Origin: Halothiobacillus sp.
Lineage (GTDB): Bacteria > Pseudomonadota > Gammaproteobacteria > Halothiobacillales > Halothiobacillaceae
Length of the DNA stretch: 41,603 nt
Reading direction: 5' to 3'
Assembly: GCA_020061705.1 (NCBI GenBank)
Contig: JAGUXT010000006.1
Location: 1-41,603, forward strand
Shown: positions 1 through 9,990 of the stretch, piece by piece
Position numbering within the stretch: position 1 is the first letter of the stretch
Layout of the letters: each line of letters begins with the position of its first letter
Notes under the pieces: generated by a model
Database searches by the model: none
The model's input: only the letters and a program-made list of their open reading frames with translations
Told to the model about the DNA's origin: nothing
Translations under genes and position numbers: made by a program

Positions 1-762
1 AAATTCCCAGACCTGGCGATAACCCACCGCACGCATCGACGGCAAAGCAAGATGCAAATCGCCGCGTGCGCGCAAGGTTTCAACTTCATCAATCAGACCA
101 TCGCGCAGCATCAACTCAAAACGCTCGGCAATACGACGGCGCACTAGTTCACGCTCAGGCAAAATCGCCAGCTTCAAAACCCGCCCCACATCCGGCGCGG
201 CCTGCTCACGCCCAAGCGCCTGCAAAGTCGATAATGGCACCCCAGTCTGTCTCCAAACCTCCAAGGCACGCCCCACGCGCTGGGGGTCATTCGGATGCAG
301 GCGCGCCGCAATCAACGGATCAACCTCGGCCAGTTTGGCGTGCATCGCCGCCCACCCCAACTGCGCCGCCTCCGCCAAAACGGCCTCGCGCACCGCCGGA
401 TCCGATACGGGCAACTCCGCCAGCCCATCCTGTAATGCACGGAAATACAGCATCGTACCTCCCACCAGCAAGGGAATCCTGCCGCGCGCATGAATCTCGC
501 GCATCGCAGCAAGGGCTTCCGCACGAAAGCGTGCCGCCGAATAGGCCTCAATCGGGTCGATAATATCCACCAAATGATGAGGGAATTCGCGCAGGGTTGC
601 TGCATCCGGCTTGGCGGTACCAATATCCATACCTCGATACACCAACGCCGAATCGACGCTAATCAGTTCCACGGGCAACTGCTGCGCCAACTCCAGCGCC
701 AATCCGGTTTTGCCCGAGGCCGTTGGCCCCATCAGCCAGATGGATTGCATTTTCAATTGCAT
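1..762 (-). CDS. miaA: tRNA dimethylallyltransferase, 3' end cut by the window edge
   Basis: MiaA transfers a dimethylallyl group to the exocyclic amine of A37 in tRNAs that read codons starting with U. The N-terminal P-loop GPTASGKT lies at residues 12-19, followed by the [19 protein letters not shown] stretch that contains the conserved substrate-binding Asp. The last visible residues include [12 protein letters not shown], another MiaA hallmark. About 254 residues are present of a usual 300-320, so the C-terminus lies outside the window. The start ATG at 762 is 2 bases beyond the mutL stop; an in-frame ATG at 750 is a possible alternative. It is probably cotranscribed with mutL, as in many proteobacteria. 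The reading frame is intact throughout. Confidence 0.95.
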   Translation of the reverse strand, partial: MQLKMQSIWLMGPTASGKTGLALELAQQLPVELISVDSALVYRGMDIGTAKPDAATLREFPHHLVDIIDPIEAYSAARFRAEALAAMREIHARGRIPLLVGGTMLYFRALQDGLAELPVSDPAVREAVLAEAAQLGWAAMHAKLAEVDPLIAARLHPNDPQRVGRALEVWRQTGVPLSTLQALGREQAAPDVGRVLKLAILPERELVRRRIAERFELMLRDGLIDEVETLRARGDLHLALPSMRAVGYRQVWEF

Positions 763-764
763 AC

Positions 765-2546
765 TTATTGGCCACGCATAAACATTTTATCCAACTGTGC
801 CATGCTCAGGCGCGTCCACGTTGGGCGGCCGTGATTGCATTGGTCGGAGCGCGGCGTGGCTTCCATATCGCGCAGCAAGGCATTCATTTCACTAATACTC
901 AAACGCCGCCCGGCGCGCACCGAACCGTGACAGGCCATGCGGGACAACGCCGCGTTGAAGGCTTCTTCGATATGGCGAGAATGACCATGCATTGCCAATT
1001 CCTCAAGTGTGTCGCTCACCAGCCGACTGATATTCGACTGCGCCAGCAAGGTGGGCACTTCACGCACCACCCAGGTGCCTGGTCCGAGCTGATCGAGCAC
1101 CAAGCCAAGCTGACTCAACATTTCACCGTATTCGCACGCGGCGTCCGCATGGCGCGCTTCGAGCTCAAGCGTGATCGGCACCAGCAAGGGCTGGCGGCGG
1201 ATGCCGTCATGCTCCAAAGCCTGTTTGAAACGCTCGTAGGTTACGCGCTCGGCGGCGGCGTGCATGTCCACAATAATCAGCCCTTCGGCATTTTCAGCCA
1301 AAATGTACACGCCGTGGAGTTGAGCAATAGCAAAGCCCAAAGGCGGTATTTCAGGCGCTTGCTCTGATTTTTGCAGTGCATCCGAGCCAGGACGGGCAAG
1401 AGCCTGATAATTCACCAGCGTTTCTTGCACCTGGGATGCTGCCAAGGGCAAAGGTAGGCGGGTTTGATAAGCATGTGGCACTGACAGAAGAGCGTTCTGT
1501 GCTCGCGGAATGTCTGAATCCAGCGTCGTCGGCGCGCTTTCACGCGCCCCTGCGCCTTGATCCGCCATGACGTGATGCAAGGTCGAAAACAAAAAGTCAT
1601 GCACGCGGCGCGCTTCACGAAAGCGCACTTCGAGCTTGGCGGGATGCACATTGACATCCACGCTTTCCGCATCGAGTGCCAGATGCAGCACATACGAAGG
1701 TTGGCGTGCACCGTGCAACACATCCGCATAAGCTTGGCGCACGGCGTGAATTAGCACTTTGTCGCGCACGGCACGGCCATTGACGAAGAAATATTGCGTG
1801 TCGCTGCGCTCGCGTGCCAAAGTCGGCGGCTGCAGCCAGCCCCACAAATGCAAACCCTCGCGCTCGTGCTCAAAAAACAGTGCGCTATCGGCAAAACCCG
1901 CGCCACTCAGGGCGCGCAGGCGTTGCTGGGCATCGGCGGCTTCGTCGGTGCGCCATTGATTTTTACCCGCCACATTCAAGCTAAAACCGACATCCGGGCG
2001 AGCTAAAGCCATACGGCGCAGCACTTCGTCCAGATGATGCAACTCGGTGCGTTCGGCGCGCAAAAACTTGCGCCGGGCGGGGACATTGAAAAATAGGTCG
2101 CGTACTTCAATTGTCGTGCCTTGCGGGTGCGCGGCGGGGGCAATCTCGGCCTGTTGCGGATTGCCTGGACTGTGGATGCGCCAGGCATGCGCTGCGCCGC
2201 TCGCCTGCGAGATCAAACTAAAATCCGCCACCGAGGCGATACTCGCCAAGGCTTCGCCGCGAAAGCCGAAGCTACCCACGCACAATAAATCATCCAGTGA
2301 TTGGATTTTGCTGGTGGCATGACTGGCAATGGCGAGTGGCAGTTCTTCTTGGGGAATGCCCTTGCCGTTATCGCGCACGCGCAGCAGTCGAACTCCGGCA
2401 TCCTCGATATCCACGTCGATGCGCGTTGCGCCCGCATCAAGACTGTTTTCAACCAGTTCTTTCAGCACGCTGGACGGGCGTTCAACCACCTCGCCAGCGG
2501 CGATTTGGTTAATAAGTTGCGGGGGAAGGATTTGAATGACGGCCAT
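765..2546 (-). CDS. mutL: DNA mismatch repair protein MutL
   Basis: MutL couples MutS mismatch recognition to strand incision and excision. The GHKL ATPase core is clear: the Glu/Asn region [11 protein letters not shown] near residues 30-40, DNGKG at 59-63 and GFRGEAL at 94-100. The C-terminal part has [12 protein letters not shown] (427-438) and CNHGRP (570-575). Versions of these motifs are metal-site elements of endonuclease-competent MutL, as in Neisseria and Pseudomonas, so this protein probably nicks DNA itself rather than relying on MutH. I chose the ATG at 2546, giving 593 residues, because [20 protein letters not shown] is the family N-terminus; an upstream in-frame TTG at 2588 adds 14 unlikely residues. 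No strong ribosome site is visible. Confidence 0.96.
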   Translation of the reverse strand: MAVIQILPPQLINQIAAGEVVERPSSVLKELVENSLDAGATRIDVDIEDAGVRLLRVRDNGKGIPQEELPLAIASHATSKIQSLDDLLCVGSFGFRGEALASIASVADFSLISQASGAAHAWRIHSPGNPQQAEIAPAAHPQGTTIEVRDLFFNVPARRKFLRAERTELHHLDEVLRRMALARPDVGFSLNVAGKNQWRTDEAADAQQRLRALSGAGFADSALFFEHEREGLHLWGWLQPPTLARERSDTQYFFVNGRAVRDKVLIHAVRQAYADVLHGARQPSYVLHLALDAESVDVNVHPAKLEVRFREARRVHDFLFSTLHHVMADQGAGARESAPTTLDSDIPRAQNALLSVPHAYQTRLPLPLAASQVQETLVNYQALARPGSDALQKSEQAPEIPPLGFAIAQLHGVYILAENAEGLIIVDMHAAAERVTYERFKQALEHDGIRRQPLLVPITLELEARHADAACEYGEMLSQLGLVLDQLGPGTWVVREVPTLLAQSNISRLVSDTLEELAMHGHSRHIEEAFNAALSRMACHGSVRAGRRLSISEMNALLRDMEATPRSDQCNHGRPTWTRLSMAQLDKMFMRGQ

Positions 2547-2661
2547 GCCAACGTGCAGGTAATGAATCAGGCGCGCAGGATGAGACAAGCGCGGTTTTGA
2601 TTCAAGCAGTTGAGGTGTGACACGTGTCTGTGCCTGTTTGCAGACTCAATGAGCTGTTTAC

Positions 2662-2705
2662 CAAACGAAGGTGTGTTTGACACTTGCACCAAAGGCGCAA
2701 ATTTC
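2662..2705 (+). repeat. 44-base dispersed repeat, copy A
   Basis: This sequence in the mutL-amiC gap matches 36 of 44 positions of 41329-41372 near the other end of the window, with no gaps. The shared start is CAAACGAAGGT and the shared middle includes ACACTTGC. It reaches the last base of the gap and slightly overlaps the amiC stop codon. The function is unknown. It may be a small interspersed repeat. Confidence 0.5.
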
Positions 2706-4050
2706 AAAGCATGGCGAAATGCGTGCCTTCCATTGCCTTGCTGGCGTAGTAATCGTGCAGGCCACGGAAAACCGACTGCGCAACTTTCTGTTGATGCGCG
2801 GGGGAACGCAGTTTGCGCTCTTCTTCGGGGTTGGACAGGAAGGCGCTCTCCACCAACATCGACGGGATATCGGGCGATTTGAGTACCATAAAACCCGCCT
2901 GTTGCACGCTACGCTTATGCACCGAACCGATTTCACCCAGCTCGGTCAAAATGCGCTGTCCGGCATCCATACCCGCCTGCATACTGGCCGATTGCGAAAG
3001 ATCGAGTAACACGGAAGCCAAGCTGTCAGAACGCTCATTCAAGCTCACGCCGCCAACCAGGTCTGCCGAGTTTTCCTTATCCGCCATCCGACGTGCAGCT
3101 TCGGAGCTTGCGCCATTGAGCGACAAACAAAACACTGACGCGCCGCGCGCATCCGGGTCGCTAAACGCATCCGCATGGAGCGAAATAAACATATCCGCCT
3201 TGTTGCGGCGGGCAATGTTCGTGCGTTCACGCAAGGGAATAAATACATCTGTACGGCGGGTTAACACGGCCTTAAAGCCGCGCTCTTCCTGAATCAATGA
3301 CTCCAATTTGCGCGCGATCGCCAAGGTGACATCTTTCTCGCGTGTGCCATCCTGCCCGACCGCACCGGGATCCTTGCCGCCATGACCGGCATCAATGGCA
3401 ATCACCAACTTGCGCGCACCTTGGCGGGGCGATTCTTGACGTGCCATCTGGCGCTCGGTTTGACGTTCAGTTTCGCGCACATCCCTCGCTGTCGGCTCGG
3501 GGCGCTGCTCTTCATTTTGAGCCGAAGGCAGCAACTTGGACTCACGCTCGGCCGCTTTCTCGGCAAAGGCGCGTTTGGCCTCACTGTCTTTCACTGCGAC
3601 CGTTGGCATACCGAGCGGTTTGTGTGCCAACTCAAGCACCAGCTTAAAGCCTTTGCCATTTGCCTCTGGAATCATCAATACCGAGGGCGTGGCGGGCTGC
3701 TGCACATCAAACACAAGGCGCAGGTCATTGCCATTTTGGATGCCACTGCGCAAGCGCGACACCACCACGCCTTCAGGCAGCTGCATTTCAAAACTTTTGG
3801 GCAGCGCAGTTTCTTTCAAATCAAGCACCACGCGTTCCGGATTGCTCAAGGTAAAAACCTTGTGATCGGTCGGCGCGGTCAAATTGAACACCAGACGCGA
3901 GCCACGCTCACTAACACTGGCTTCACCGGCATTGATGGCCGGTCGAACAGCAGCATACGCCGTGGCCGGCAACCACAAAAAAGATGCACCGCCGCCCAAA
4001 AGTTTTAGCAGAAATTGACGGCGCGCGTTGATTTGTAATGATGTTTGCAT
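2704..4050 (-). CDS. amiC: N-acetylmuramoyl-L-alanine amidase, AmiB/AmiC type
   Basis: A periplasmic zinc amidase that cleaves the stem peptide from muramic acid and helps daughter cells separate. The N-terminus has an Arg-Arg motif (ARRQFLLKLLGG, residues 9-20) followed by a hydrophobic stretch ending near AYA at 33, which looks like a Tat signal as in E. coli AmiC. An AMIN septal-targeting domain covers about 45-145, then a charged linker (150-212), then the Amidase_3 domain. Likely zinc and catalytic residues are H223 (DAGHGG), E238, H292 (SLHAD) and E401 (VESAF). The ATG at 4050 is supported by GAGGTGG about 4 bases upstream and gives 448 residues. It could equally be named AmiB; the Tat-like signal favours AmiC. 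Confidence 0.93.
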   Translation of the reverse strand: MQTSLQINARRQFLLKLLGGGASFLWLPATAYAAVRPAINAGEASVSERGSRLVFNLTAPTDHKVFTLSNPERVVLDLKETALPKSFEMQLPEGVVVSRLRSGIQNGNDLRLVFDVQQPATPSVLMIPEANGKGFKLVLELAHKPLGMPTVAVKDSEAKRAFAEKAAERESKLLPSAQNEEQRPEPTARDVRETERQTERQMARQESPRQGARKLVIAIDAGHGGKDPGAVGQDGTREKDVTLAIARKLESLIQEERGFKAVLTRRTDVFIPLRERTNIARRNKADMFISLHADAFSDPDARGASVFCLSLNGASSEAARRMADKENSADLVGGVSLNERSDSLASVLLDLSQSASMQAGMDAGQRILTELGEIGSVHKRSVQQAGFMVLKSPDIPSMLVESAFLSNPEEERKLRSPAHQQKVAQSVFRGLHDYYASKAMEGTHFAML

Positions 4051-4121
4051 AGTCCACCTCACCCAATGCGGGGGCAGTTCCCGATAGTTGGGTGAAGTTA
4101 TAGTCCAATAATCAACAAAAT

Positions 4122-4631
4122 TCAATCGAATGAATAAGATATGTTGTTTTTCTTCAGCATGTTCTTAACATCACTCAACCAAACGCCACCCAAAGTGCTG
4201 ATCGCCTGCATATGCGCACGCCGCGAGTCGCCTTCATGCAGCAAATGAAGCTCCAGATCTGGCGGCGGCAACACGCCAGCACCGCGCTCTGGCCATTCAA
4301 CCAAACACAGCGTATCGCCGCCAAAATCCTCGCGTGCGCCCATCCATTCCAGCTCTTCAGGGTCATTCAGTCGGTAAAGATCGTAGTGCGCAATACGCCG
4401 GCCGGACGTTTTGCCAGTGATATCATAGGTTTCAACCAAGGTGTAAGTCGGGCTAACCACTCGCCCGGCATAGCCCAAAGCCCGCAAGAAGGAACGCACC
4501 AAGGTGGTTTTCCCCGCGCCCAAATCACCATGCAAAGCCAGCCAGCCTGAGATGGGTGCCGTTGCAGCAAGCGCTGCCCCCAGGGATTGTGTGGCGCTCT
4601 CATCAGGCAAGTGTAAATTCAGCATGGGCAT
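4122..4631 (-). CDS. tsaE: tRNA threonylcarbamoyladenosine biosynthesis ATPase TsaE
   Basis: TsaE is the ATPase partner of TsaB and TsaD in making t6A37 of ANN-decoding tRNAs. At 169 residues it has family length. Visible motifs are the P-loop GDLGAGKTT (35-43), the SPTYTLVETY segment (60-69), HYDLYRL (82-88) and VEWPERG (111-117). The start is either ATG 4631 or ATG 4625; a GGAGGGG ribosome site lies just upstream of both, and the gene overlaps the end of nnrD by 7-13 bases, suggesting translational coupling. Its place between nnrD and amiC mirrors the E. coli yjeF-yjeE-amiB order. Confidence 0.95.
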   Translation of the reverse strand: MPMLNLHLPDESATQSLGAALAATAPISGWLALHGDLGAGKTTLVRSFLRALGYAGRVVSPTYTLVETYDITGKTSGRRIAHYDLYRLNDPEELEWMGAREDFGGDTLCLVEWPERGAGVLPPPDLELHLLHEGDSRRAHMQAISTLGGVWLSDVKNMLKKNNISYSFD

Positions 4632-5458
4632 ATCCCCTCCAGCAAGCGTCGCGCGTAGGGCAGCAGATCCAGTGCAAGCAAACCGCGTCCACCCTCGCAT
4701 TTCGCCGCCGCCTCGCCCGCCGCTGCGTGCAAGGCCACAGCAAGGCGCGCGGCATCGCTAGCGCTCAAACCTTGCGCCCGCAATGCAGCAAGAATTCCCG
4801 CAAGCGCATCACCCATGCCAGCGGAGGCCATGCTTGGGTGGCCATGTTCACATGCAAATAGCCCCGCATTGCCGAGAATCAGGGTTCCCGGCCCCTTTAG
4901 CACCCAGCCCCCCCCATACCTTTGGCGCAAACGTGTCACCACATCCAGCCGGTCAATTACCACGCCATCCCGACCACTATTCAACAAGCGCGCAGCTTCC
5001 CCCTCGTGAGGTGTAAGTACATCGTCATCACCCAAACGCTGCGGAGTCAAAGCGAGCAGATTCAAGGCATCGGCATCAATCACTTTGGGCTTATGGGTGT
5101 TTATCGCGGCACTAAACATGGCGTGCGCCCAATCGTCCCGTCCAAGACCGGGGCCAAGCACAATGACCGTGGCGCGTTCCAGCAGGGCTTGCAGTACATC
5201 AATTGATTCAACGCCATGCAGCATCAATTCGGGACGACCTGCGCCGATGAACATGGCATGGGCAGCACGGGTGGCCACACTGACCCGCCCGGCACCCAAA
5301 CGTGCAGCGCTCTCGGCCGCCAAGCGAGCCGCCCCTGCCATACCGTGATTTCCACCAATCACCAGCACATGCCCATAGTCACCCTTATGGCTATGGCGCT
5401 GGCGGGGCGGCAATATTCCACGCAAATCGTCAAGCCGGTATGGTGTGACCTGCATCAT
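4619..5458 (-). CDS. nnrD: ADP-dependent (S)-NAD(P)H-hydrate dehydratase, stand-alone
   Basis: NnrD repairs hydrated NADH and NADPH, using ADP as phosphate donor. This 279-residue protein corresponds to the C-terminal carbohydrate-kinase-like half of E. coli YjeF. Motifs seen are [12 protein letters not shown] near the N-terminus, [29 protein letters not shown] and [13 protein letters not shown] with the catalytic Asp. The N-terminal epimerase half (NnrE) found in bifunctional YjeF is absent here and must be elsewhere or lost. The start ATG at 5458 overlaps the trpS stop by four bases; a second ATG follows directly at 5455. Confidence 0.92.
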   Translation of the reverse strand: MMQVTPYRLDDLRGILPPRQRHSHKGDYGHVLVIGGNHGMAGAARLAAESAARLGAGRVSVATRAAHAMFIGAGRPELMLHGVESIDVLQALLERATVIVLGPGLGRDDWAHAMFSAAINTHKPKVIDADALNLLALTPQRLGDDDVLTPHEGEAARLLNSGRDGVVIDRLDVVTRLRQRYGGGWVLKGPGTLILGNAGLFACEHGHPSMASAGMGDALAGILAALRAQGLSASDAARLAVALHAAAGEAAAKCEGGRGLLALDLLPYARRLLEGICPC

Positions 5459-6480
5459 CGGCGCGGAATAAAGCCAAGCACATCCATTGCACGACGCAGG
5501 GTGACTTCGGCGCGCTCAGCCGCCTTGTCTGCGCCCTCATGCAGAATGCGCATAAGTTCGCTGTTGTCCGAACGCAGGGCGTGATAACGCTGTTGCACTG
5601 GTTCCAGGAAGGCCACTACCGCATCGGCTGTGGTCTTTTTCAAGTTGCCATAACCCTGTCCAGCCAGTTGCGCCTCCCAATGGGCAATCGACTCGCCCGA
5701 AACGGTCGCCAGCAAGGTCAACAGATTGGAAACCCCCGCTTTATTTTGCACATCAAAGCGGATTTCATTATCCGAATCGGTGACAGCACGCATGAGTTTT
5801 TTGCGCACTTTGGAAGGCTCATCCAGCAAGGCGATGGAGGCTTGCTCATTTGGATCGGATTTCGACATCTTCTTTTCAGGGTCTTGCAGGCTCATGATGC
5901 GCCCGCCGACTTCGGGAATCATCGGTTCAGGAACGGTGAACACATTGCCATACAGGTTGTTGAAGCGCATGGCAAGATCGCGCGCCAGCTCCAGATGCTG
6001 CTTCTGATCGTGCCCCACAGGAACAAGATCCGATTGGTACAGCAAAATATCCGCCGCCATCAGCACCGGGTAATCAAACAGACCAACGTTAATATTTGCC
6101 TCATGCTGTGCCGACTTATCCTTGAACTGAGTCATACGGCTAAGCTCACCCATGTAGGCATAGCAATTCAACAACCAACCCATTTCAGCGTGGGCGGGCA
6201 CATGCGACTGCACAAACAGGGTGGATTTAGTCGGATCAATGCCGCAAGCCAAGTACAGTGCAATAAAATCCAGGCTGCGCTCACGCAGAATTTTTGGGTC
6301 TTGGCGCACGGTAATCGCGTGCAAATCCACCAGCATGAACAAGCTGTCGTGGGTTTCCTGCAACTTGACCCAATTTTTGATCGCGCCAATGTAGTGTCCA
6401 ATCAGCAAGTTACCCGAAGGCTGAATCCCGGAAAGAACCACCGGGCGGGCATGAATAGGTTTTGGAGAAACAGATGTCAT
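5455..6480 (-). CDS. trpS: Tryptophanyl-tRNA synthetase
   Basis: This class I aminoacyl-tRNA synthetase charges tRNA-Trp. It has 341 residues, the usual bacterial length. The HIGH-type motif GHYIG is at 28-32, within [17 protein letters not shown], and the KMSKS loop is at 204-208. [14 protein letters not shown] and [17 protein letters not shown] are also typical. It appears to be the first gene of the minus-strand operon running into nnrD, tsaE, amiC, mutL and miaA. It diverges from the antiporter gene across a 98-base gap that should hold promoters for both directions. Confidence 0.97.
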   Translation of the reverse strand: MTSVSPKPIHARPVVLSGIQPSGNLLIGHYIGAIKNWVKLQETHDSLFMLVDLHAITVRQDPKILRERSLDFIALYLACGIDPTKSTLFVQSHVPAHAEMGWLLNCYAYMGELSRMTQFKDKSAQHEANINVGLFDYPVLMAADILLYQSDLVPVGHDQKQHLELARDLAMRFNNLYGNVFTVPEPMIPEVGGRIMSLQDPEKKMSKSDPNEQASIALLDEPSKVRKKLMRAVTDSDNEIRFDVQNKAGVSNLLTLLATVSGESIAHWEAQLAGQGYGNLKKTTADAVVAFLEPVQQRYHALRSDNSELMRILHEGADKAAERAEVTLRRAMDVLGFIPRR

Positions 6481-6578
6481 AAAAATTCGCTACAGTTCAG
6501 AGGACGAAAACGCCGCTCATGATAGGCTGGGGCACCGAATAAGCCAAAACGACACGATCAAGCAATCACACCAACATC

Positions 6579-8549
6579 ATGCACCAAAGCGCCCTGATTG
6601 AAGTCCTCCTTTTGCTCGCCATTTCCGTGATTGCAGTCACGGTGTTTCGTCGTATCCATTTGCCACCAATATTGGCGTATTTGGGCGTTGGCGCACTGAT
6701 AGGGCCACACGCACTGGGTTGGGTGGCTGAGTCTGAAAACACTCGCGTACTGGCCGAGTTCGGCGTGGTCTTCCTGCTGTTCACCCTGGGGCTGGAGTTT
6801 TCCATCAGCAAACTCAGCTCCATGCGCAAAGCCGTTTTGGGTATGGGCGGCGCACAAGTCGTCATCACGACCTTGGTCGCAGGCTTTGCGGCATGGGCGC
6901 TTGAACTTTCCTTGCCTGCGGCCTTGGTGATTGGCGGCGTATTGGCCATGTCGTCAACGGCCATTGTTATCAAGTTGTTGGCCGAACAAACAGAAATCAA
7001 TTCGCGGCACGGGCGCGCCGCCGTAGGTATTCTGTTATTCCAGGATCTTGCCGTTATACCCTTCCTGATCGTGATTCCAGCCCTTGCCTCAGGGGATGAC
7101 GACATCGGGGTTGATCTCGTGCTTGCGCTTGTAAAGGGCATTGCGGTCACCGCTGCCATGCTGGCCGGGGGGCGCTGGTTATTGCGCCCCATGTTCAATG
7201 AGATTGCCAAAGCGCGTTCGCCGGAACTGTTCACCCTGGCGGTGCTATTGGTCGCGCTTTCATCAGCTGCGCTCACCCAGGCCGCCGGTTTGTCTCTGGC
7301 ACTGGGGGCATTTTTAGCCGGCATCATGCTCTCGGAAACCGCCTTCAGACACCAGATTGAAAGCGATATTCGCCCGTTTCAAGATGTGCTTCTGGGTTTG
7401 TTTTTTATCACTATCGGCATGTTGCTCGACATGCATGCCCTGCCCCAATACTTGCCACCAGCACTATTGCTTTTGGTGCTACTGGTAGTAATGAAAACCC
7501 TGATTATTTACGTAGTCGGCATCAGCTTGAAGCAAGAACCGGGCGTAGCTCTGCGTACCGGACTGGTTTTGGCTCAAGGTGGCGAGTTTGGTTTTGCCCT
7601 GCTTTCTCTTGCCACCCGAGACCATCTTCTTGACCATGACACCACACAGATTGTGCTCACAGCCGTACTGATGAGCATGATATTGACGCCATTCCTCGTG
7701 CGCTGGAACGGGCGCATCGCAAAAATTCTGGTGCGTAGCTACCAGCAAAACTATGTCGAAATGCGTGAAGGCATTTCACAAAAGAATACCGATATGAGTG
7801 ACCACGTCATCATCACCGGTTTCGGTCGCGTCGGGCAAAATCTTGCCTACCTGCTCGACCAGGAAGACGTGCCCTATATTGCGCTAGAGGTCGATCCCGA
7901 CATTATCGCCAAAGCGCAAAGCGCCGGTTACAACGTGCATTTCGCCAACGCGACCCACGCCGACATGCTGCACGCTGCGGGCATCGACAAAGCGCGCGCC
8001 CTCGTCATTACCCACCATGACACCGACGCGGCGATCAAAACCCTGCACGTCGCCCGCCTGCACCACACCGAGCTGCCTATATTTGTGCGCGCACTCTCCG
8101 TCAATCGACTGGATGAGATCATCGCGGCAGGCGCAACGGAGGTCGTTCCCGATGCGTTTGAGGCAAGCTTAATGCTGGGCTCGCACCTCATGAGCCACAT
8201 GGGTATCCCGATGCGGCGCATTTTTCACCGCACACAGCGTATCCGCCAGGATAACTACAGCTTGCTGCGCCATATTTTTCAGGGGCGTGGCGAAGCGGTG
8301 GATGCCGCCCATGCCTTGCGTGGCTCTCTGGCCAGTATTGACCTTGCTTCCGGTGCATGGGCAGTGGGACGCACCCTGGGCGAAGCACTTGACGGCATAA
8401 AAGTCTTCCCGGATGCCATTCGTCGCGGGGGAATCAAAGGCGAAATGCCCTCGCCATCGACTGTATTGCAAGAAGACGATGTACTTATTCTTTACGGCAC
8501 GGAGGCCGATTTAGCCCGTGCCGAACAACGCCTTTTGGGCGGACGTTAA
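6579..8549 (+). CDS. Kef/CPA2-type cation:proton antiporter with TrkA domains
   Basis: A 656-residue inner-membrane transporter of the monovalent cation:proton antiporter-2 family, similar in layout to KefB, KefC and YbaL. Residues 1 to about 385 are a series of hydrophobic segments containing LPPILAYLGVGALIGP and the LLFQDLAVIP stretch typical of the family. A cytosolic TrkA-N nucleotide-binding domain begins near 407 with HVIITGFGRVGQNL, and a TrkA-C domain follows (about 560-656). It probably exports K+ or exchanges Na+/K+ for H+; which ion cannot be read from sequence. No clear ribosome site precedes the ATG. The cydA gene follows after 28 bases. Confidence 0.9.
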   Translation: MHQSALIEVLLLLAISVIAVTVFRRIHLPPILAYLGVGALIGPHALGWVAESENTRVLAEFGVVFLLFTLGLEFSISKLSSMRKAVLGMGGAQVVITTLVAGFAAWALELSLPAALVIGGVLAMSSTAIVIKLLAEQTEINSRHGRAAVGILLFQDLAVIPFLIVIPALASGDDDIGVDLVLALVKGIAVTAAMLAGGRWLLRPMFNEIAKARSPELFTLAVLLVALSSAALTQAAGLSLALGAFLAGIMLSETAFRHQIESDIRPFQDVLLGLFFITIGMLLDMHALPQYLPPALLLLVLLVVMKTLIIYVVGISLKQEPGVALRTGLVLAQGGEFGFALLSLATRDHLLDHDTTQIVLTAVLMSMILTPFLVRWNGRIAKILVRSYQQNYVEMREGISQKNTDMSDHVIITGFGRVGQNLAYLLDQEDVPYIALEVDPDIIAKAQSAGYNVHFANATHADMLHAAGIDKARALVITHHDTDAAIKTLHVARLHHTELPIFVRALSVNRLDEIIAAGATEVVPDAFEASLMLGSHLMSHMGIPMRRIFHRTQRIRQDNYSLLRHIFQGRGEAVDAAHALRGSLASIDLASGAWAVGRTLGEALDGIKVFPDAIRRGGIKGEMPSPSTVLQEDDVLILYGTEADLARAEQRLLGGR

Positions 8550-8577
8550 CCCCCCATTTCGATAGGAACCCATCCAC

Positions 8578-9990
8578 ATGGATATGCTACAAAATTCTGA
8601 GTTTCTATCGAGATTACAATTTGCTTTCCTCGCCATGTTTCATATCCTCTGGCCACCGTTAACCGTTGGCCTAGCGATTATTATTCTCGGCCTGGAAGCG
8701 ACATGGCTAAAAACAAAACAGATTGTCTATTACCACCAAACGCGCTTCTGGATTCGTATCTTCATGATTAACTTTGGCGTGGGGGTGATTAGTGGCATTC
8801 CCATGGAGTTTGCCTTTGGCACCAACTGGGGGCCATTCTCCATAGCCAGCGGCGATTTCTTTGGCAATATTTTAGGCTTTGAAACAGCGATGGCATTTAT
8901 GCTCGAAGCAGGTTTCCTGGGCATTATGTTATTTGGCTGGAATCGAGTGAGCAGCGGTATGCATCTGTTTGCCACCAGCATGGTGGTCTTGGGCAGCACC
9001 CTCTCCGTATTCTGGATTATGGTGGCCAATTCCTGGATGCAAACGCCAAGTGGCGTTGAATATATCAACGGCAAATTCATTGTCACCGATTATCTCGCCG
9101 CCGTGTTCAACCCTGACCTTGCTCACGGATTTTGGCATATGTTTATGGCTTGCATTGAGCTTAGTCTGGTCGTCGTCGCAGGAATCAGTGCCTATTACTT
9201 ACTAAAAGAACGAGAAGTCGCTTTCTTTTTGCCATCATTTAAAATTTCTGTTCTCGCCCTTGTGCTGATTTCCCCGCTACAAATCATCATCGGTGACTCA
9301 GCCGGAGGCGCACTGGCCAAAACCCAACCCGCCAAACTCGCAGCCATAGAGTCACACTGGGATACCAACCCGCCCGGCGAAGGCGCGGACTGGGCACTCC
9401 TGGCTATTCCTGACCAAAAGAACCAGCGTAATTTGTGGGAATGGACCATTCCTGACGCACTGAGCCTTATTGTCACCCACTCCCTTACCGGCACAGTTGT
9501 TGGCCTAAGTGACTTCAAACCTGAAGACCAACCACCCATCTGGATACCTTTTTACGCCTTTCGCATAATGATTGCTGCCGGTGTATTTATTGCATTTATG
9601 GCGCTTTGGACACTTTGGTTGCTTTGGCGCAAAAAACATCAAATGAATCCTGAGAACATAAGCCAAAACACGTGGTTACTGCGTGGCTGGATACTTACTA
9701 TTCCCGCTGCATACATTGCTGTAGAAATGGGCTGGCTGGTACGAGAAATTGGGCGACAGCCGTGGATAGTGTACGGCATGATGCGCACGCAACATGGCGT
9801 ATCTGCGCTTCCGCTTGAGACCGTGCAATGGTCTTTACTCTCATTTTTCGTTTTTTACCTCGCTATCGGCATCGCCGCATTTTATTTTATGCGCCATGTA
9901 CTTCGTCAGGGCCCAGCCTATGAGGCAGCTCCAAAATATATTAAAAATAAAAACCGACCCATGTCTTCCATGAACGATGGAGGATACTAA
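8578..9990 (+). CDS. cydA: Cytochrome bd-type quinol oxidase subunit I, short Q-loop (CIO-like)
   Basis: The catalytic haem-carrying subunit of a bd-type quinol oxidase in the inner membrane. H22 (AMFHILW) matches the axial haem ligand of E. coli CydA, E102 and E110 match its conserved membrane glutamates, K253 and E258 (PAKLAAIESHW) match the quinol-binding pair K252/E257, and M331 (FRIM) matches the b558 ligand. The distance from E258 to M331 is about 62 residues shorter than in E. coli, so the Q-loop is short, as in the cyanide-insensitive (CioA) group. GRQPW is present. The length is 470 residues. Base composition is visibly more AT-rich than in selO downstream. The stop shares one base with the cydB start. 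Confidence 0.95.
   Translation: MDMLQNSEFLSRLQFAFLAMFHILWPPLTVGLAIIILGLEATWLKTKQIVYYHQTRFWIRIFMINFGVGVISGIPMEFAFGTNWGPFSIASGDFFGNILGFETAMAFMLEAGFLGIMLFGWNRVSSGMHLFATSMVVLGSTLSVFWIMVANSWMQTPSGVEYINGKFIVTDYLAAVFNPDLAHGFWHMFMACIELSLVVVAGISAYYLLKEREVAFFLPSFKISVLALVLISPLQIIIGDSAGGALAKTQPAKLAAIESHWDTNPPGEGADWALLAIPDQKNQRNLWEWTIPDALSLIVTHSLTGTVVGLSDFKPEDQPPIWIPFYAFRIMIAAGVFIAFMALWTLWLLWRKKHQMNPENISQNTWLLRGWILTIPAAYIAVEMGWLVREIGRQPWIVYGMMRTQHGVSALPLETVQWSLLSFFVFYLAIGIAAFYFMRHVLRQGPAYEAAPKYIKNKNRPMSSMNDGGY

Noticed and set aside
5539-6522. 327-residue open frame antisense to trpS
   Set aside because: It is a shadow of trpS; the sense frame has both synthetase motifs.
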